DNA of 64,000 bases. It comes from CAVTWS01 sp963732655 (lineage in GTDB: Bacteria > Actinomycetota > Acidimicrobiia > Acidimicrobiales > SHLQ01). Under the pieces are notes generated by a model that did no database searches, was not told the origin of the DNA, and worked only from the letters and a program-made list of their open reading frames with translations. The translations under genes and the position numbers were made by a program. The stretch's first letter is position 1. Every line of letters begins with the position of its first letter. The DNA is taken from NCBI GenBank assembly GCA_963732655.1, contig CAVTAI010000017.1:1-64000 (forward strand), given 5' to 3'. Below, one piece after another: positions 19,367 to 30,462 of the stretch.

Positions 19367-21217
19367 TCACCAGCTGCCGGCTCCGCCACCGCCGCCGCCC
19401 CCGCCGGCCGACCCACCGCCCGAGAACCCGCTCCCTCCCGAGGCGCCGGGCGTGACCGACAGGGAGGAGCTCACCGAGTCGGCGAACCCGCCCATGGCAT
19501 CACTGAAGTTGCCGGCGTCGAAGTGACGGGTGCCGGTGTAGAAGCCGGCCGCCGCCTCCTGGACATCCACCCCGAGGTCCGCGAACGTCTCCGCCCACTT
19601 CTCGGTTGCCTCGAACACCACGGCGTACGGCAGGTACTCGGTGAACAGGTGCCGGCGCTCAGCGAACTGGGCCCGGTTGGCCTCCGAGTTGACGATGAAG
19701 TCGCGGAACCCCAGACAGCGCCGCATGGCCGCGGTGCCGCGGGCGGTGCGGGCCGGGATCACCCGCGGCACGATCGCCCACACGAGCAGGCCGACGAGGA
19801 TCACCGGTACCGCGAGGATCGCCCAGTGCGTCCGCCACGCCAGCAACCCGCCGAGCGACACCCCGGCGATGACGATCATGATGCCCAGCGCCTCCCACCG
19901 GTCGCTGAGCCGGTCCGGTCGGCGATCGAACCAGCGCAGTCGCATCGCCTCGGCGTACATGGCATTGCGCACGCTCGAGTAACTCGACGCGAAGCGGCCC
20001 CGCAGGTCCGACAGCTCGACCTCGCTCGACGTGGCGAACAGACGGTCGAGCAGGCGACGCTCGTACTCGAGGAGTTCCGCATCGGGTTCCTTCAACTGCA
20101 CGAGCCGATAGTCCTGCCGGCGGAAGAACCGCTTCTCCATCTCGTCGATGCGCAGGTACCCCCGCACCGCCAGGTCGACGACGGTGGCGGCGATGTCCGA
20201 CGCGTTGACCTCGTGGTCGACGATCGTCCCCACCAGCCCCGGGCGCAGCCCGTCGGGTGGCATGTACTCGACCGGGGCGATGAGCTCGCCGAACAGCGGC
20301 ACCCGTTCGGTCCGCCCCCCGACGGACGGGAACACCGCTTCGATCGGCCCGCCCACGGCCTGACGATCCCGGCCCCGCCGCCACGCCAGCGTCCCGACCG
20401 CCGCCGAACCCACACCGAGCAGCGCCGCCGACGCGCTGACCGTGCGCTCGTTCACCGAGAAGGCGCGCCGCAGGGACCAGCGCTCCCGCAGCCTGGGCGG
20501 GGGCACGTCGATCGCCGCCGCTGGTTCGGCCACCACGATGGTCAGGATCTGTCCCACCGGCACCGACGCGTGCGTGAACCGGGCCACGCCGGATTCGTCG
20601 ACGACGACGCTGTCGCACGACAGCGTCGAATCGACCGGGCCGGCGAAACACAACGCCTGCAGGACCGGAGCCGGACCGGCGATCGATACCGACACGTTCT
20701 CGGCGGCCACGGTGGCGGTCGTCTGGTCGACGACGTTCCAGAACAACTCGTCGTGCTCGGCGAAAGCGTTCAGCGCACCGGCCACCTCGTAGCTCAGCGT
20801 GTAGGTGACGACGCCGCTCACCAGCACATCGGCATCACCCAGGCGGATGCGCTTCCGGTTGCCCGCGTCGTCGATCGACACCGGGACCGGGGCACCGTTC
20901 GCCGTGGCGGTCAGCACCTCGATGTCGTACACCCGGTCGTCACGCTCGTCGAAACGCTCCTGGTCGATCACCTCGCGATAGATCCCGTGGAACTCACCGA
21001 CGCGGCCGAAGTCGTACACCAGGGTCTCGTCGAACCGAACGACGGCGTCGGCGCCGATGGTGGCGGCGATGTCCCACGACACGATCCGCTCCGTCCCCTG
21101 AACGAGCGCCGGGCGCTCTGAACCCAGCGCGAGAGCGGCCGGAGCCAGGAGGATGAACACGACCAGGGCGATCGCGCTTCCGGCCAGCAGCCGCGCAACC
21201 ACGCGTGGGGTGCTCAC
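19367..21217 (-). CDS. DUF2207 domain membrane protein with Gly-rich tail
   Basis: The 616-residue protein starts at GTG 21217. It has a signal/anchor helix (LLAGSAIALVVFILLAPAAL), an extracytoplasmic beta-rich DUF2207 domain (ERIVSWDIAATIGADAVVRF, FHGIYREVI), a helix near residue 275, a cytoplasmic helical part with a winged-helix-like ATVVDLAVRGYLRID, two further helices around residue 430-460, and a low-complexity tail (GGSGFSGGGSAGGGGG). This is the standard architecture of DUF2207 proteins, whose role is unknown. The GTG overlaps the stop of the small upstream gene. Confidence 0.85.
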   Translation of the reverse strand: MSTPRVVARLLAGSAIALVVFILLAPAALALGSERPALVQGTERIVSWDIAATIGADAVVRFDETLVYDFGRVGEFHGIYREVIDQERFDERDDRVYDIEVLTATANGAPVPVSIDDAGNRKRIRLGDADVLVSGVVTYTLSYEVAGALNAFAEHDELFWNVVDQTTATVAAENVSVSIAGPAPVLQALCFAGPVDSTLSCDSVVVDESGVARFTHASVPVGQILTIVVAEPAAAIDVPPPRLRERWSLRRAFSVNERTVSASAALLGVGSAAVGTLAWRRGRDRQAVGGPIEAVFPSVGGRTERVPLFGELIAPVEYMPPDGLRPGLVGTIVDHEVNASDIAATVVDLAVRGYLRIDEMEKRFFRRQDYRLVQLKEPDAELLEYERRLLDRLFATSSEVELSDLRGRFASSYSSVRNAMYAEAMRLRWFDRRPDRLSDRWEALGIMIVIAGVSLGGLLAWRTHWAILAVPVILVGLLVWAIVPRVIPARTARGTAAMRRCLGFRDFIVNSEANRAQFAERRHLFTEYLPYAVVFEATEKWAETFADLGVDVQEAAAGFYTGTRHFDAGNFSDAMGGFADSVSSSLSVTPGASGGSGFSGGGSAGGGGGGGGAGSW

Positions 21218-21453
21218 GAGAACGGGGGGAGGTCGCCGAAGTGCAGGGTCGACAGGAGGTCGTCGTTCTCCATCGACGCTTCCTCCTGGATCTCGACCCG
21301 CACGTTGCCGGGCTCGAGGATCTCCCCGACGGCGATCATCGCCGCCGCCAGCACCGACCCCGATGACGACGAGCGCGTGACCCGCCTCGGATGATCCGCG
21401 CCCAACACCCACCAGAGGCGTTCGCCGTCGGGATCGTCGGTTGCGCGGGCCAT
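21214..21453 (-). CDS. Small conserved-looking protein coupled to DUF2207
   Basis: A 79-residue protein from ATG 21453 (MARATDDPDGERLWWVLGA) to a TGA overlapping the GTG of the DUF2207 gene. A frame of 113 residues is open from 21555 but its extra N-terminus is compositionally poor. The middle (SGSVLAAAMIAVGEILEPGN) is weakly hydrophobic, and the end is acidic (EIQEEASMENDDLLSTLHF). I do not recognise a family. Overlap with DUF2207 suggests a shared operon and perhaps a physical partner. Confidence 0.55.
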   Translation of the reverse strand: MARATDDPDGERLWWVLGADHPRRVTRSSSSGSVLAAAMIAVGEILEPGNVRVEIQEEASMENDDLLSTLHFGDLPPFS

Positions 21454-21828
21454 CACACCATGGTGCCCGACATCGGCCCCGAGCACACGCCATTGGTCGA
21501 CCATCGTCGGCCGGGCCCGCTCCCACGCCGGGTTTGACCACGGGCGACCACGCATGGCGACGGGTCCGGTCCGGATCCGGCTACCCTGGCCAGGTTCCCG
21601 TCAGCGATGTCGCCGGCGGGTCCGTGTTTGTCGCTGGGTCCGACCCAGCCTCTCGATTGTCGCAGTGAGCGGCCCACCGGGCCCTCACGCTCTTCCGGGC
21701 CACAGTGCTCGTCGGTGCGGCGCTCGAGCGAGCGCGCCCATCCATTCGGCTCATCGAGCCGCCCAACCGGCCTGCGCAGATGCGCGTCCGGAGCCGTGCC
21801 GTGAGGCTCGGCATCACGAAGGATTTCT

Positions 21829-23304
21829 GTGTCCACTGTTACCTCCCCCGCGTCCATCATCGACGCGCCCACCCAGTTCAGCGACTTGGGCGTCCCGGCC
21901 GACCTCATCGAGGTCCTCGCCGCCGACGGCATCACCGAGCCGTTCCCCGTCCAGGTCGCCACCATCCCCGACGCCCTCGCCGGGCTCGACGTGTGCGGCA
22001 AGGCCCCGACCGGCTCGGGCAAGACGCTGGCCTTCGGCCTGCCCGTCGTCGCCCACGTCGCGAAGGCCCAGCCCGGCCGACCCCAGGTGCTCATCCTGGC
22101 CCCGACCCGAGAGCTGGCCAACCAGATCAAGGAGCAACTGGCTCCGCTGGCCGCCCGCCGCCGCCGCCGCGTCGCCGCCATCTACGGCGGTGTGGGTTAC
22201 GGCCCGCAACGCAACGCTCTCCGGAACGGCACCGACATCCTGGTCGCCTGCCCGGGCCGGCTCGAGGATCTGCTCGAGCAGGGCGCGCTCCGGCTCGACG
22301 ATGTCCGCACCGTCGTCATCGACGAGGCCGATCGCATGGCGGACATGGGGTTCCTCCCCGCCGTCAAGCGCCTGCTCGACCTCACCCCGAGCGACCGTCA
22401 GACCATCCTCTTCTCGGCCACCCTCGACGGCGATGTCGCCGTGCTGACGTCCCGCTACCAGCGCGACCCGGTCTTCTACGACGTCGCCGGCGTCGAAGGC
22501 GAGCAGGGCCCGGTCCACCACGTGTTCTGGCGGATGGACATGACCGATCGCCTGGCCTACACCGCCCGTCTCGTCGAGGGCATCGGATCGACCGTCGTGT
22601 TCGCCCGCACCCGCCACGGCGCCGATCGCATCACCCGCGACCTCGGCCGCACCGGCGTGCGAGCCGCGGCACTGCACGGCTCCCGCTCGCAGTCGCAGCG
22701 CCAGAAGGCCCTCAATGACTTCGCGGCCGGCAAGGTGTCTGCACTCGTCGCCACCGACGTCGTCGCCCGCGGCATCCACGTCGACGACGTCGCCTGTGTC
22801 ATCCACTTCGATCCGCCCGCCGACTCCAAGACCTACGTCCACCGCTCGGGCCGTACCGCTCGCGCTGGTGCCGCCGGGCTCGTGGTGTCGCTCGTCAGCC
22901 CCGATCAGGTGGTGGAAGCCCGCATCATGCAGCGCGACCTCGACCTGCCCATCGGGCACCACGAGATCGACATCCCGGGCCTCGTCGACGGCGACGTTCC
23001 CGTGCCGATCCCCGAGGCCGTTCCGACCGGGCGGGCCTCCCGCTCGTCGGGCCGACCGAACCAGGGTCAGCGTCAAGGTGCCCGCCAGGGCGGCCAGGGT
23101 CAAGGTGCCCGCCAGGGCGGTCAGGGTGCCGCCAGGGTCAGAGAGGGTGCCCGCCAAGGCGGCCAGGGTCAGGGTCAGGGCCGAGGCGGTCAGGGCCGGG
23201 GCGCCAGTGCGAGCTCGTGGCGGGGCAGCTCGAACCGGACCGGCGACTCGACATCGAGCCCGGGGCGCCGAGGCCGCTCGCGGGCGTCGGGATCCTCGTC
23301 CTGA
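21829..23304 (+). CDS. DEAD-box ATP-dependent RNA helicase
   Basis: A 491-residue helicase from GTG 21829, with AAGGA seven bases upstream. Motifs in order: Q motif FSDLGVPADLIEVL, motif I APTGSGKTLAF, Ia LAPTRELANQI, motif II DEADRM, motif III SATLDGD, motif IV VVFARTRHGADR, motif V ATDVVARGIHVDDV and motif VI HRSGRTARAG. The C-terminus is a basic Gly/Gln/Arg-rich tail (GQRQGARQGGQGQ) typical of RNA-binding helicase tails. Such enzymes remodel rRNA or mRNA, often during cold stress. The tail is encoded by a repetitive stretch (about 23060-23210) that shows an apparent compensated frame slip. Confidence 0.9.
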   Translation: MSTVTSPASIIDAPTQFSDLGVPADLIEVLAADGITEPFPVQVATIPDALAGLDVCGKAPTGSGKTLAFGLPVVAHVAKAQPGRPQVLILAPTRELANQIKEQLAPLAARRRRRVAAIYGGVGYGPQRNALRNGTDILVACPGRLEDLLEQGALRLDDVRTVVIDEADRMADMGFLPAVKRLLDLTPSDRQTILFSATLDGDVAVLTSRYQRDPVFYDVAGVEGEQGPVHHVFWRMDMTDRLAYTARLVEGIGSTVVFARTRHGADRITRDLGRTGVRAAALHGSRSQSQRQKALNDFAAGKVSALVATDVVARGIHVDDVACVIHFDPPADSKTYVHRSGRTARAGAAGLVVSLVSPDQVVEARIMQRDLDLPIGHHEIDIPGLVDGDVPVPIPEAVPTGRASRSSGRPNQGQRQGARQGGQGQGARQGGQGAARVREGARQGGQGQGQGRGGQGRGASASSWRGSSNRTGDSTSSPGRRGRSRASGSSS

Positions 23305-23359
23305 GTCCGATCATGCCGGCCGGCCGGGTGGGTGAGGCGGCGCCGGTACCCTGCTCGGC

Positions 23360-25374
<2,015 letters not shown>

Positions 25375-25437
25375 GCCGACCGTGATCGCTCGCCGTCTGT
25401 TCGGTCGCGTACCGACCGGGCGGCGTGGCCGGGCCGG

Positions 25438-26883
25438 TCAGCCCAGACCCGCCACCTCGGCGGCACCCGGGACGGGGATGTCGGCCGGAAGGAAGGCGAC
25501 GAGATCGTGGTCGGTCGGCCCGGTGATGTCGACCACCCGGGAGGCGTGGCGGGCCAGCGCCGCCTCGAACAGGTTGCGCGCCGCCCGTCCGTTGCCGAAC
25601 CCACGACCCCGCGCCAACCCGGAGAAGTGGGCGACGACGGCTCCCTTGGCGGCCTCGTCGACCTCGTACCCGCTCTTGGTGGCGAGCTGGACGAAGATGG
25701 CCACGAGCTCGTCGTCGGCGTAGTCGGGGAAGACGATCGTCTTCGGGAACCTCGAGCGCAGGCCCGGGTTGGCGTCGACGAGGAGCGCCATCTCGTCCGG
25801 ATACCCGGCGATGATCACAACCACCCGGTCGCGGCGATCCTCCACCAGCTTCACGACGGCGTCGATGGCCTCTCGACCGAAGTCGTTGTCGCCCCCTCGC
25901 ACCAACGAGTAGGCCTCGTCGATCAGGAGCACACCCTGATCGGCGGTGTCAAAGACCTCGGTGACCTTCATGGCGGTCTGGCCGACGTAACCGGCGACGA
26001 GTCCGGCGCGGTCGGTCTCGACCAGGTGGCCCTTGTCGACCACCTTCAAGGTGCGGAAGATCTGGGCCAGCAGGCGGGCGACGGTCGACTTGCCGGTTCC
26101 CGGGTTACCGACGAAGACGAGGTGGCGGCTGGCCTCGACGACCTTCAGCCCCCGTTCCTTGCGAAGGTTCTGGACCTGGATGAGATCGGCCACCAATCGG
26201 ACCTCCTCCTTCACCGCCTGCAAGCCGATCAGCTCGTCGAGCTCACCGAGCAGCTCGTCGAGGGGTCGCTCGGGTGGTAGCTCGACCGGCGCGGTTGCGC
26301 CCGCCGCTCCGGGTGCGTTGCCACCGGCGGCGGCGACCGGCACGGCTTTCATGGCCTCGACCAGGACGCTCCGGAACGTCTCGATGGCGGCCAACTCCGA
26401 GCGCGAGGTGTACTCGTCGAGCGACACGACGGTTCGGGCCACCAGGAGTCCGAGATCGTGGTAGCGCTTGGCCCGGCCAATCGGGGCGGAGCGGTCTGCG
26501 TCCGCCGCCTCGCCCGACCCCGACGGGCCGACGCGATCGAGCTCGACGAGCCGCAAGAGGAACGCCGACGGCTGGACGATCCAGGCCCGTTTGCCGTCGA
26601 CGAGCTTGGCCGCTCGTGCATCGGCCGGCGTGACCGTGCCGGCGACGATGTCGGTGAAGTGGCCGCCCAGGGCGTGGACGAAGGCCCAGAGCTCGGCGTC
26701 GGTGTGGAGCTCGTCGGCATCGATGAAGGCCGCGGCGAGGTTGTAGGCCTCGAGCGCCAGGTCCCGACGGAGCTGCTCGGTGTCACCGACCGACGTTCCG
26801 AGATCGGAGGCGAGGGCGGCCGCCTGCTCGTCGATGAACCGCCCGACCGCGCGAGCCAGGCTGGTGTCGACCGAGGCGTTCAT
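25438..26883 (-). CDS. CbbX/SpoVK-like AAA+ ATPase with helical N-terminal domain
   Basis: This 481-residue protein starts at ATG 26883 (MNASVDTSLARAVG). Residues 1-200 are helical and of unknown role. The AAA+ domain begins at ELDELIGLQAVKEEV, with Walker A VGNPGTGKSTVAR, Walker B VLLIDEAYSL, sensor-1 VVIIAGYPDEM, an arginine-finger region GLRSRFPKTI, and sensor-2 GNGRAARNLFE. CbbX, SpoVK and EccA share this type; CbbX remodels Rubisco and EccA works with type VII secretion. No Rubisco or intact secretion genes lie nearby, so the client is unknown. It is convergent with the ABC-F gene. Confidence 0.85.
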   Translation of the reverse strand: MNASVDTSLARAVGRFIDEQAAALASDLGTSVGDTEQLRRDLALEAYNLAAAFIDADELHTDAELWAFVHALGGHFTDIVAGTVTPADARAAKLVDGKRAWIVQPSAFLLRLVELDRVGPSGSGEAADADRSAPIGRAKRYHDLGLLVARTVVSLDEYTSRSELAAIETFRSVLVEAMKAVPVAAAGGNAPGAAGATAPVELPPERPLDELLGELDELIGLQAVKEEVRLVADLIQVQNLRKERGLKVVEASRHLVFVGNPGTGKSTVARLLAQIFRTLKVVDKGHLVETDRAGLVAGYVGQTAMKVTEVFDTADQGVLLIDEAYSLVRGGDNDFGREAIDAVVKLVEDRRDRVVVIIAGYPDEMALLVDANPGLRSRFPKTIVFPDYADDELVAIFVQLATKSGYEVDEAAKGAVVAHFSGLARGRGFGNGRAARNLFEAALARHASRVVDITGPTDHDLVAFLPADIPVPGAAEVAGLG

Positions 26884-27184
26884 GGCGCGGCAGGTTACCT
26901 GGTCGTCGTGCCCGACCCGGCCCGAGGAGCCGACCCACGTGTCGGAATCCGCGCACAGGACGCCCGCACCATCGTCAGACCGCGAACTTCGCGCGCCAGC
27001 CGACCTCACGTGTCGGAATCCGCGCGCAGGTCGGGGGGTGGGGTGGTGTGGTAGGGGTCGATCGGCCTGGTCAGGTAGAGCTGGGCGGCCCTGTCGTGGT
27101 CGGGGTGACGGGCACTACCAATGGAGGTTGTTGGAGCGGAAGCGATCCCTTCCCCTCACCGGCAACCGCCATCAGGAGCATCCC
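26884..27184. other. Intergenic stretch with a 25-base direct repeat
   Basis: No gene is supported here. Two copies of a sequence with core GTGTCGGAATCCGCGC lie at 26931-26960 and 27001-27032. The rest (27033-27160) should hold the promoter of the small surface protein that follows; a ribosome binding site AGGAG occurs just before its ATG. Confidence 0.5.
26931..27032 (+). repeat. Pair of direct repeats with core GTGTCGGAATCCGCGC
   Basis: Copy one starts at 26931 (CGACCCACGTGTCGGAATCC then GCGCACAGG) and copy two at 27001 (CGACCTCACGTGTCGGAATC then CGCGCGCAGG). They differ at a few positions and are 70 bases apart. Dispersed intergenic repeat or operator; no known site matched from memory. 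Confidence 0.6.
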
Positions 27185-27487
27185 ATGACACGTCGTCGAG
27201 CACTCGCCTTTGCAGCGGTCCTGGCCCTTCCGACGGTGGTTGTCGGTACACCGGCCGGGGCACAACCCCCGTACACCCCCTCCGCGGGGTGTGCCCAGGC
27301 TGGTGGGAACGGTCCGGCCTGCACCGAGGTCGGCGGCGTCACGGTGACCCGGGCCGACGGCTTGGCCTTGACCGGATCCGAGACGACGACGATCGCGGTC
27401 GTCGGCGCCGCCCTGGTGACTGCGGGCGCCCTCCTGGTGACCGGATCACGCCGCCGCCGTCAGGCCAGCGAACCCATCTGGGTCTGA
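27185..27487 (+). CDS. Small secreted protein with LAxTG sortase signal
   Basis: A 100-residue protein: signal peptide (MTRRRALAFAAVLALPTVVV, cleavage near PAGAQ), a short mature part with two Cys (GCAQAGGNGPACTEVGG), then LALTG followed by a hydrophobic segment (TIAVVGAALVTAGALLVTG) and a basic tail SRRRRQ. LAxTG is the motif recognised by class E sortases of high-GC actinobacteria, so the protein is probably anchored to peptidoglycan. The mature part is only about 45 residues. No sortase gene is in the window. AGGAG precedes ATG 27185. Confidence 0.75.
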   Translation: MTRRRALAFAAVLALPTVVVGTPAGAQPPYTPSAGCAQAGGNGPACTEVGGVTVTRADGLALTGSETTTIAVVGAALVTAGALLVTGSRRRRQASEPIWV

Positions 27488-27608
27488 CGGGCCTCCCGGT
27501 TCACGCTCCGGGCCCGCCACCTCCGGGCAGCTCGCGGTCGGTGAACGGTGCCGACGATCCCGACACGACAGGTCGGCCGGCGCGCGCAGTTCACCATTGG
27601 TCGCCGGG

Positions 27609-29945
27609 TCAGTCGAAGGTGACGGCGAGGTCGGCGTCGCGGTCGAGAGTGCCCGTGAAGGTGGCGGAGGTGCCGTTGTCGTCGCCGACGACTGGGCCCG
27701 AGGCGTCCACCCGGTCGATGGAGTCGCCGGTTCGGGAGCGGACGGTGACGGTGATGCGGTCCTCGTTGACCATCGGCTGGTGCACCCAGTGGAGCGCGTA
27801 ACCGCCGTCGGGATTCGGGAGCTGACCGGCGATCCGGTAGCGCACGGTCACCGGGGTGCCGGGCACGACCGACAGCGGCACCACGAGCCGCCGCTGCCCA
27901 TGCTCGATCCGCTGCTCCACGGACCACGGGACCGCGTCGATCTCCGCGTCCACGAGCTCGGACGGGGTGTAGATCGACAAGATCAGGAGCTCCGCTTCGG
28001 CCGGCAGCCCGGCGTACGGCTCGCCCACCACGTACGCGGGCAGGCCGGGCGGCACGGTGCTCGACAGGACGATCGTGACCGTCGCGTCGAACGCCCCCGA
28101 CCCGGGATCCACCACGACGTCGTAGGTGATGTCGCGCTGGAGAAACGCGTCGAGCTTGTCCGCCGAGGCGTTGGCCTGCACGACGGCCAGCTGATCGGTC
28201 GACGGGGCCGACGGGAACGCGCCGGCGATCCCGGCGTCGGTCAGCAACGATTGAGCGGCCGTATCGACGGCGGCCATCATGAGGTGGCGCCCGGCGACCG
28301 GCGCGTTCATGACGTCGAGGACGTGCCCGATGTCGGACAGGTCGGTCGTCGTCGTCAAGGCGTCGAACACGGCTCGGGCCGCACCATCGAGGAAGTCGAC
28401 CCGGTCGTCGAGCTCGGGGAACTCCACGTACTGCCCGACGAGCAGGAACGGGGCGGCGGTCTCGGCCGTGAGCGGGTTCGGCAGTCCCGGTACGGCCACC
28501 GGCCCGGTGAGCTGCAGCAGCGCCTCGAGCCCGTAGGGGTCGATGTACACGACCGCGTCGATGGGCGCGCCGCCCATCTGCGGGTACAGCTCGGTCACCG
28601 CCCGCGCCGCGGTGGGGAAGTCCGGCGTGCCGGTCCAGTTCTGGGCGAACAACCATGGTTCGTTCTCGACGAAACGGGTCGGGTACGTCTCCGGGGCGAC
28701 GAGCCCGGTCGCCGTGGTGGCGTCGTTCAACTCCAGGTTGCGGGCGCTGCGCTCCAGGGCCAGCTGGCCGCCGGTCGCCACGATCTCGACCACGTTGGCG
28801 ACGATGCCACCGCCTTCCCGGGTCTCCGACGGCGTACCGAACAGGACGAGGAACCGTTGGGGACGATCACGGCCGAGGAGCCCGGGCACCACGTCGAGGG
28901 CGCGGGTTCCCAAACGGGCCTCGGGGAGCAGATCGTGCAGCTCGCGACTCAGCTCGTCGAGCGGCCCGGAGAGGGGCGACGCCAACCACGGGGAATCGAC
29001 GTCCTCCACCCGAAGCGCGGCCCGCTCTACCGCCGCGGCGGCGCCGAGCAACGGGTTGCGGAGCGTCTCGATCCGGGCCAGGTCGACCCCGCCGCCCGGA
29101 ACAGCTTCCCCGCCGTCGAGCGCGACGGTCACGGCCTGAGCGGCATCGACCAGCGCGCCGGCCTCGTCGGCGACGGTCGTCACCGCGCTGACGTGCAGTC
29201 CGACGATCGGCACCAGGCGGGCCGGCTGGGCCCACCACGTCGAGGCCCGGGCCTGCCCGTCGGCGAGGTCACCGCGGGCGTCGTCCAACAACGCGGTCGC
29301 GGCTGCGGTGTCTCCCGATCGGAGCGCCTCGATGGCGTTGCGGGCGCTCTCCTCGCCCTGCCGCAGCGGGACCGACGCCCGCCACAACGCCACCCCCGCG
29401 ACCATCGTGACCAGCACCACCAGGCCGGCGGTCACCACGGCGACCCGCATCGCCCACCATCGCTCCCGAACGCCCAGCTGCGGCCACGCCGCGGCACCGA
29501 CGATCCCGACGCCAACAGCAGCCACAACGGCCGAGCGGCCCGGACCACCGAGGTCGTCGAGCCGGAGCAGCCCCTGCGCAGCGATCCCCGCCGCCGCCAC
29601 CCCGCCGTACGCGGCGACCTCTCCCCCGTCCACCAGCCGCACGACGACCAGCACCCCAGCCGCCAGCGCGGTCAGGGCGAACCCGCTTCCTCCGCCCGCG
29701 GCCGCGGCCACCACGAGAGCGGCGAACACCGCCGGGAGTCCGGCGAGCGGGCCGAGCGCGGCGACGGCGCCAGCCACACCGGCGGTCAGCACGATGTCGG
29801 CCCACGAGGAGCCGGTCGGGTGAGCTCCCGCGACGGCGCCCCCGAGGGCGGAGGCTCCCACCGCTCCCCGCGCCAACAACTCCCCGGGCGACCGGTGGGG
29901 CCAGCGGTCGCAGGCGTACAGGTCCGAGACGGACATTGAGGTCAT
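27609..29945 (-). CDS. Membrane-anchored DUF4012 protein
   Basis: A 778-residue protein from ATG 29945 (MTSMSVSDLYACDRWPHRSP). Residues 1-190 hold several hydrophobic Ala/Gly/Val-rich segments, the last at LVVLVTMVAGVALW. The long extracytoplasmic remainder contains the DUF4012 core: FLVLFGTPSETREGGG followed by IVANVVEI, and then a beta-rich C-terminus ending DADLAVTFD. DUF4012 proteins are widespread actinobacterial surface proteins, often near polysaccharide or cell-wall genes; their activity is unknown. The number of N-terminal helices (five or six) is larger than in the usual single-anchor members. Confidence 0.8.
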   Translation of the reverse strand: MTSMSVSDLYACDRWPHRSPGELLARGAVGASALGGAVAGAHPTGSSWADIVLTAGVAGAVAALGPLAGLPAVFAALVVAAAAGGGSGFALTALAAGVLVVVRLVDGGEVAAYGGVAAAGIAAQGLLRLDDLGGPGRSAVVAAVGVGIVGAAAWPQLGVRERWWAMRVAVVTAGLVVLVTMVAGVALWRASVPLRQGEESARNAIEALRSGDTAAATALLDDARGDLADGQARASTWWAQPARLVPIVGLHVSAVTTVADEAGALVDAAQAVTVALDGGEAVPGGGVDLARIETLRNPLLGAAAAVERAALRVEDVDSPWLASPLSGPLDELSRELHDLLPEARLGTRALDVVPGLLGRDRPQRFLVLFGTPSETREGGGIVANVVEIVATGGQLALERSARNLELNDATTATGLVAPETYPTRFVENEPWLFAQNWTGTPDFPTAARAVTELYPQMGGAPIDAVVYIDPYGLEALLQLTGPVAVPGLPNPLTAETAAPFLLVGQYVEFPELDDRVDFLDGAARAVFDALTTTTDLSDIGHVLDVMNAPVAGRHLMMAAVDTAAQSLLTDAGIAGAFPSAPSTDQLAVVQANASADKLDAFLQRDITYDVVVDPGSGAFDATVTIVLSSTVPPGLPAYVVGEPYAGLPAEAELLILSIYTPSELVDAEIDAVPWSVEQRIEHGQRRLVVPLSVVPGTPVTVRYRIAGQLPNPDGGYALHWVHQPMVNEDRITVTVRSRTGDSIDRVDASGPVVGDDNGTSATFTGTLDRDADLAVTFD

Positions 29946-30048
29946 GGCGGCTCCGTACCGCTCCATCGGCACGGCGGCAGCACCCGTGAGGAGCCGGTGA
30001 AGGGCAGATAGGGCGCGGGTCGGGAGCCGGGAGACTCGCTCCCCGGGC

Positions 30049-30462
30049 TCAGTCGGAGCGGAGGGCCTCGAGGGATCGCAGCGGGTCGTAGAACTCCCGC
30101 AGGGCACAGATCTGCCCGCCCCGGAAGGTCACGAACCCCACGTAGGTGTTCGTGTACGGCTTTCCGGTCGGCACCACCTGGCCGGCGCTCGCGTACTCGA
30201 CAACCCACAGATCGGGGTCGGCCGCCGGGACCACCCGGGTGATCGACAAGGTGAAGCGGAACACGGCCAGCGCGGCCCGCAGGTACTCGATGACGAGGTC
30301 ACGGCCCTCGACCCGTTTGGCCTCAGGGTGGGCGTACGGCAGCTCCAGCACGTAGTCGGGTGTGTAGAACTCGCTCAGGGCATCCACGTCCGCCCGGCTG
30401 ATCGCTGCGAACGCACCCTCCAGGCACGCCAACCGAATGGGGTCGAGCGGGGGAGCCGTCAT
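30049..30462 (-). CDS. NTF2-like/SnoaL-type protein
   Basis: A 137-residue single-domain protein from ATG 30462 with the NTF2-like pattern: an N-terminal helix pair (LACLEGAFAAISRADVDALS), the conserved EFYTPDYVLELPYA, GRDLVIEYL, and the final strands YTNTYVGFVTFRGGQI and REFYDPLRSL. The cone-shaped fold is used by ketosteroid isomerases, dehydratases and polyketide cyclases. The ATG overlaps the stop of the SDR gene (ATGA), so the two are co-translated and may act on the same hydroxy/keto substrate. Confidence 0.82.
   Translation of the reverse strand: MTAPPLDPIRLACLEGAFAAISRADVDALSEFYTPDYVLELPYAHPEAKRVEGRDLVIEYLRAALAVFRFTLSITRVVPAADPDLWVVEYASAGQVVPTGKPYTNTYVGFVTFRGGQICALREFYDPLRSLEALRSD

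Noticed and set aside
19523..21121. A 532-codon plus-strand frame
   Set aside because: Antisense to DUF2207; no recognisable motif, composition typical of a shadow.
25438..26883. EccA-like partner for the type VII cluster on the left
   Set aside because: The AAA+ protein has the general CbbX/EccA type but lies 17 kb away in a different-quality segment, and no secretion gene adjoins it.
27597..29939. A 780-codon open frame on the plus strand
   Set aside because: It is the antisense shadow of the DUF4012 gene; composition is dominated by His, Arg, Gly and Asp and no motif is visible.
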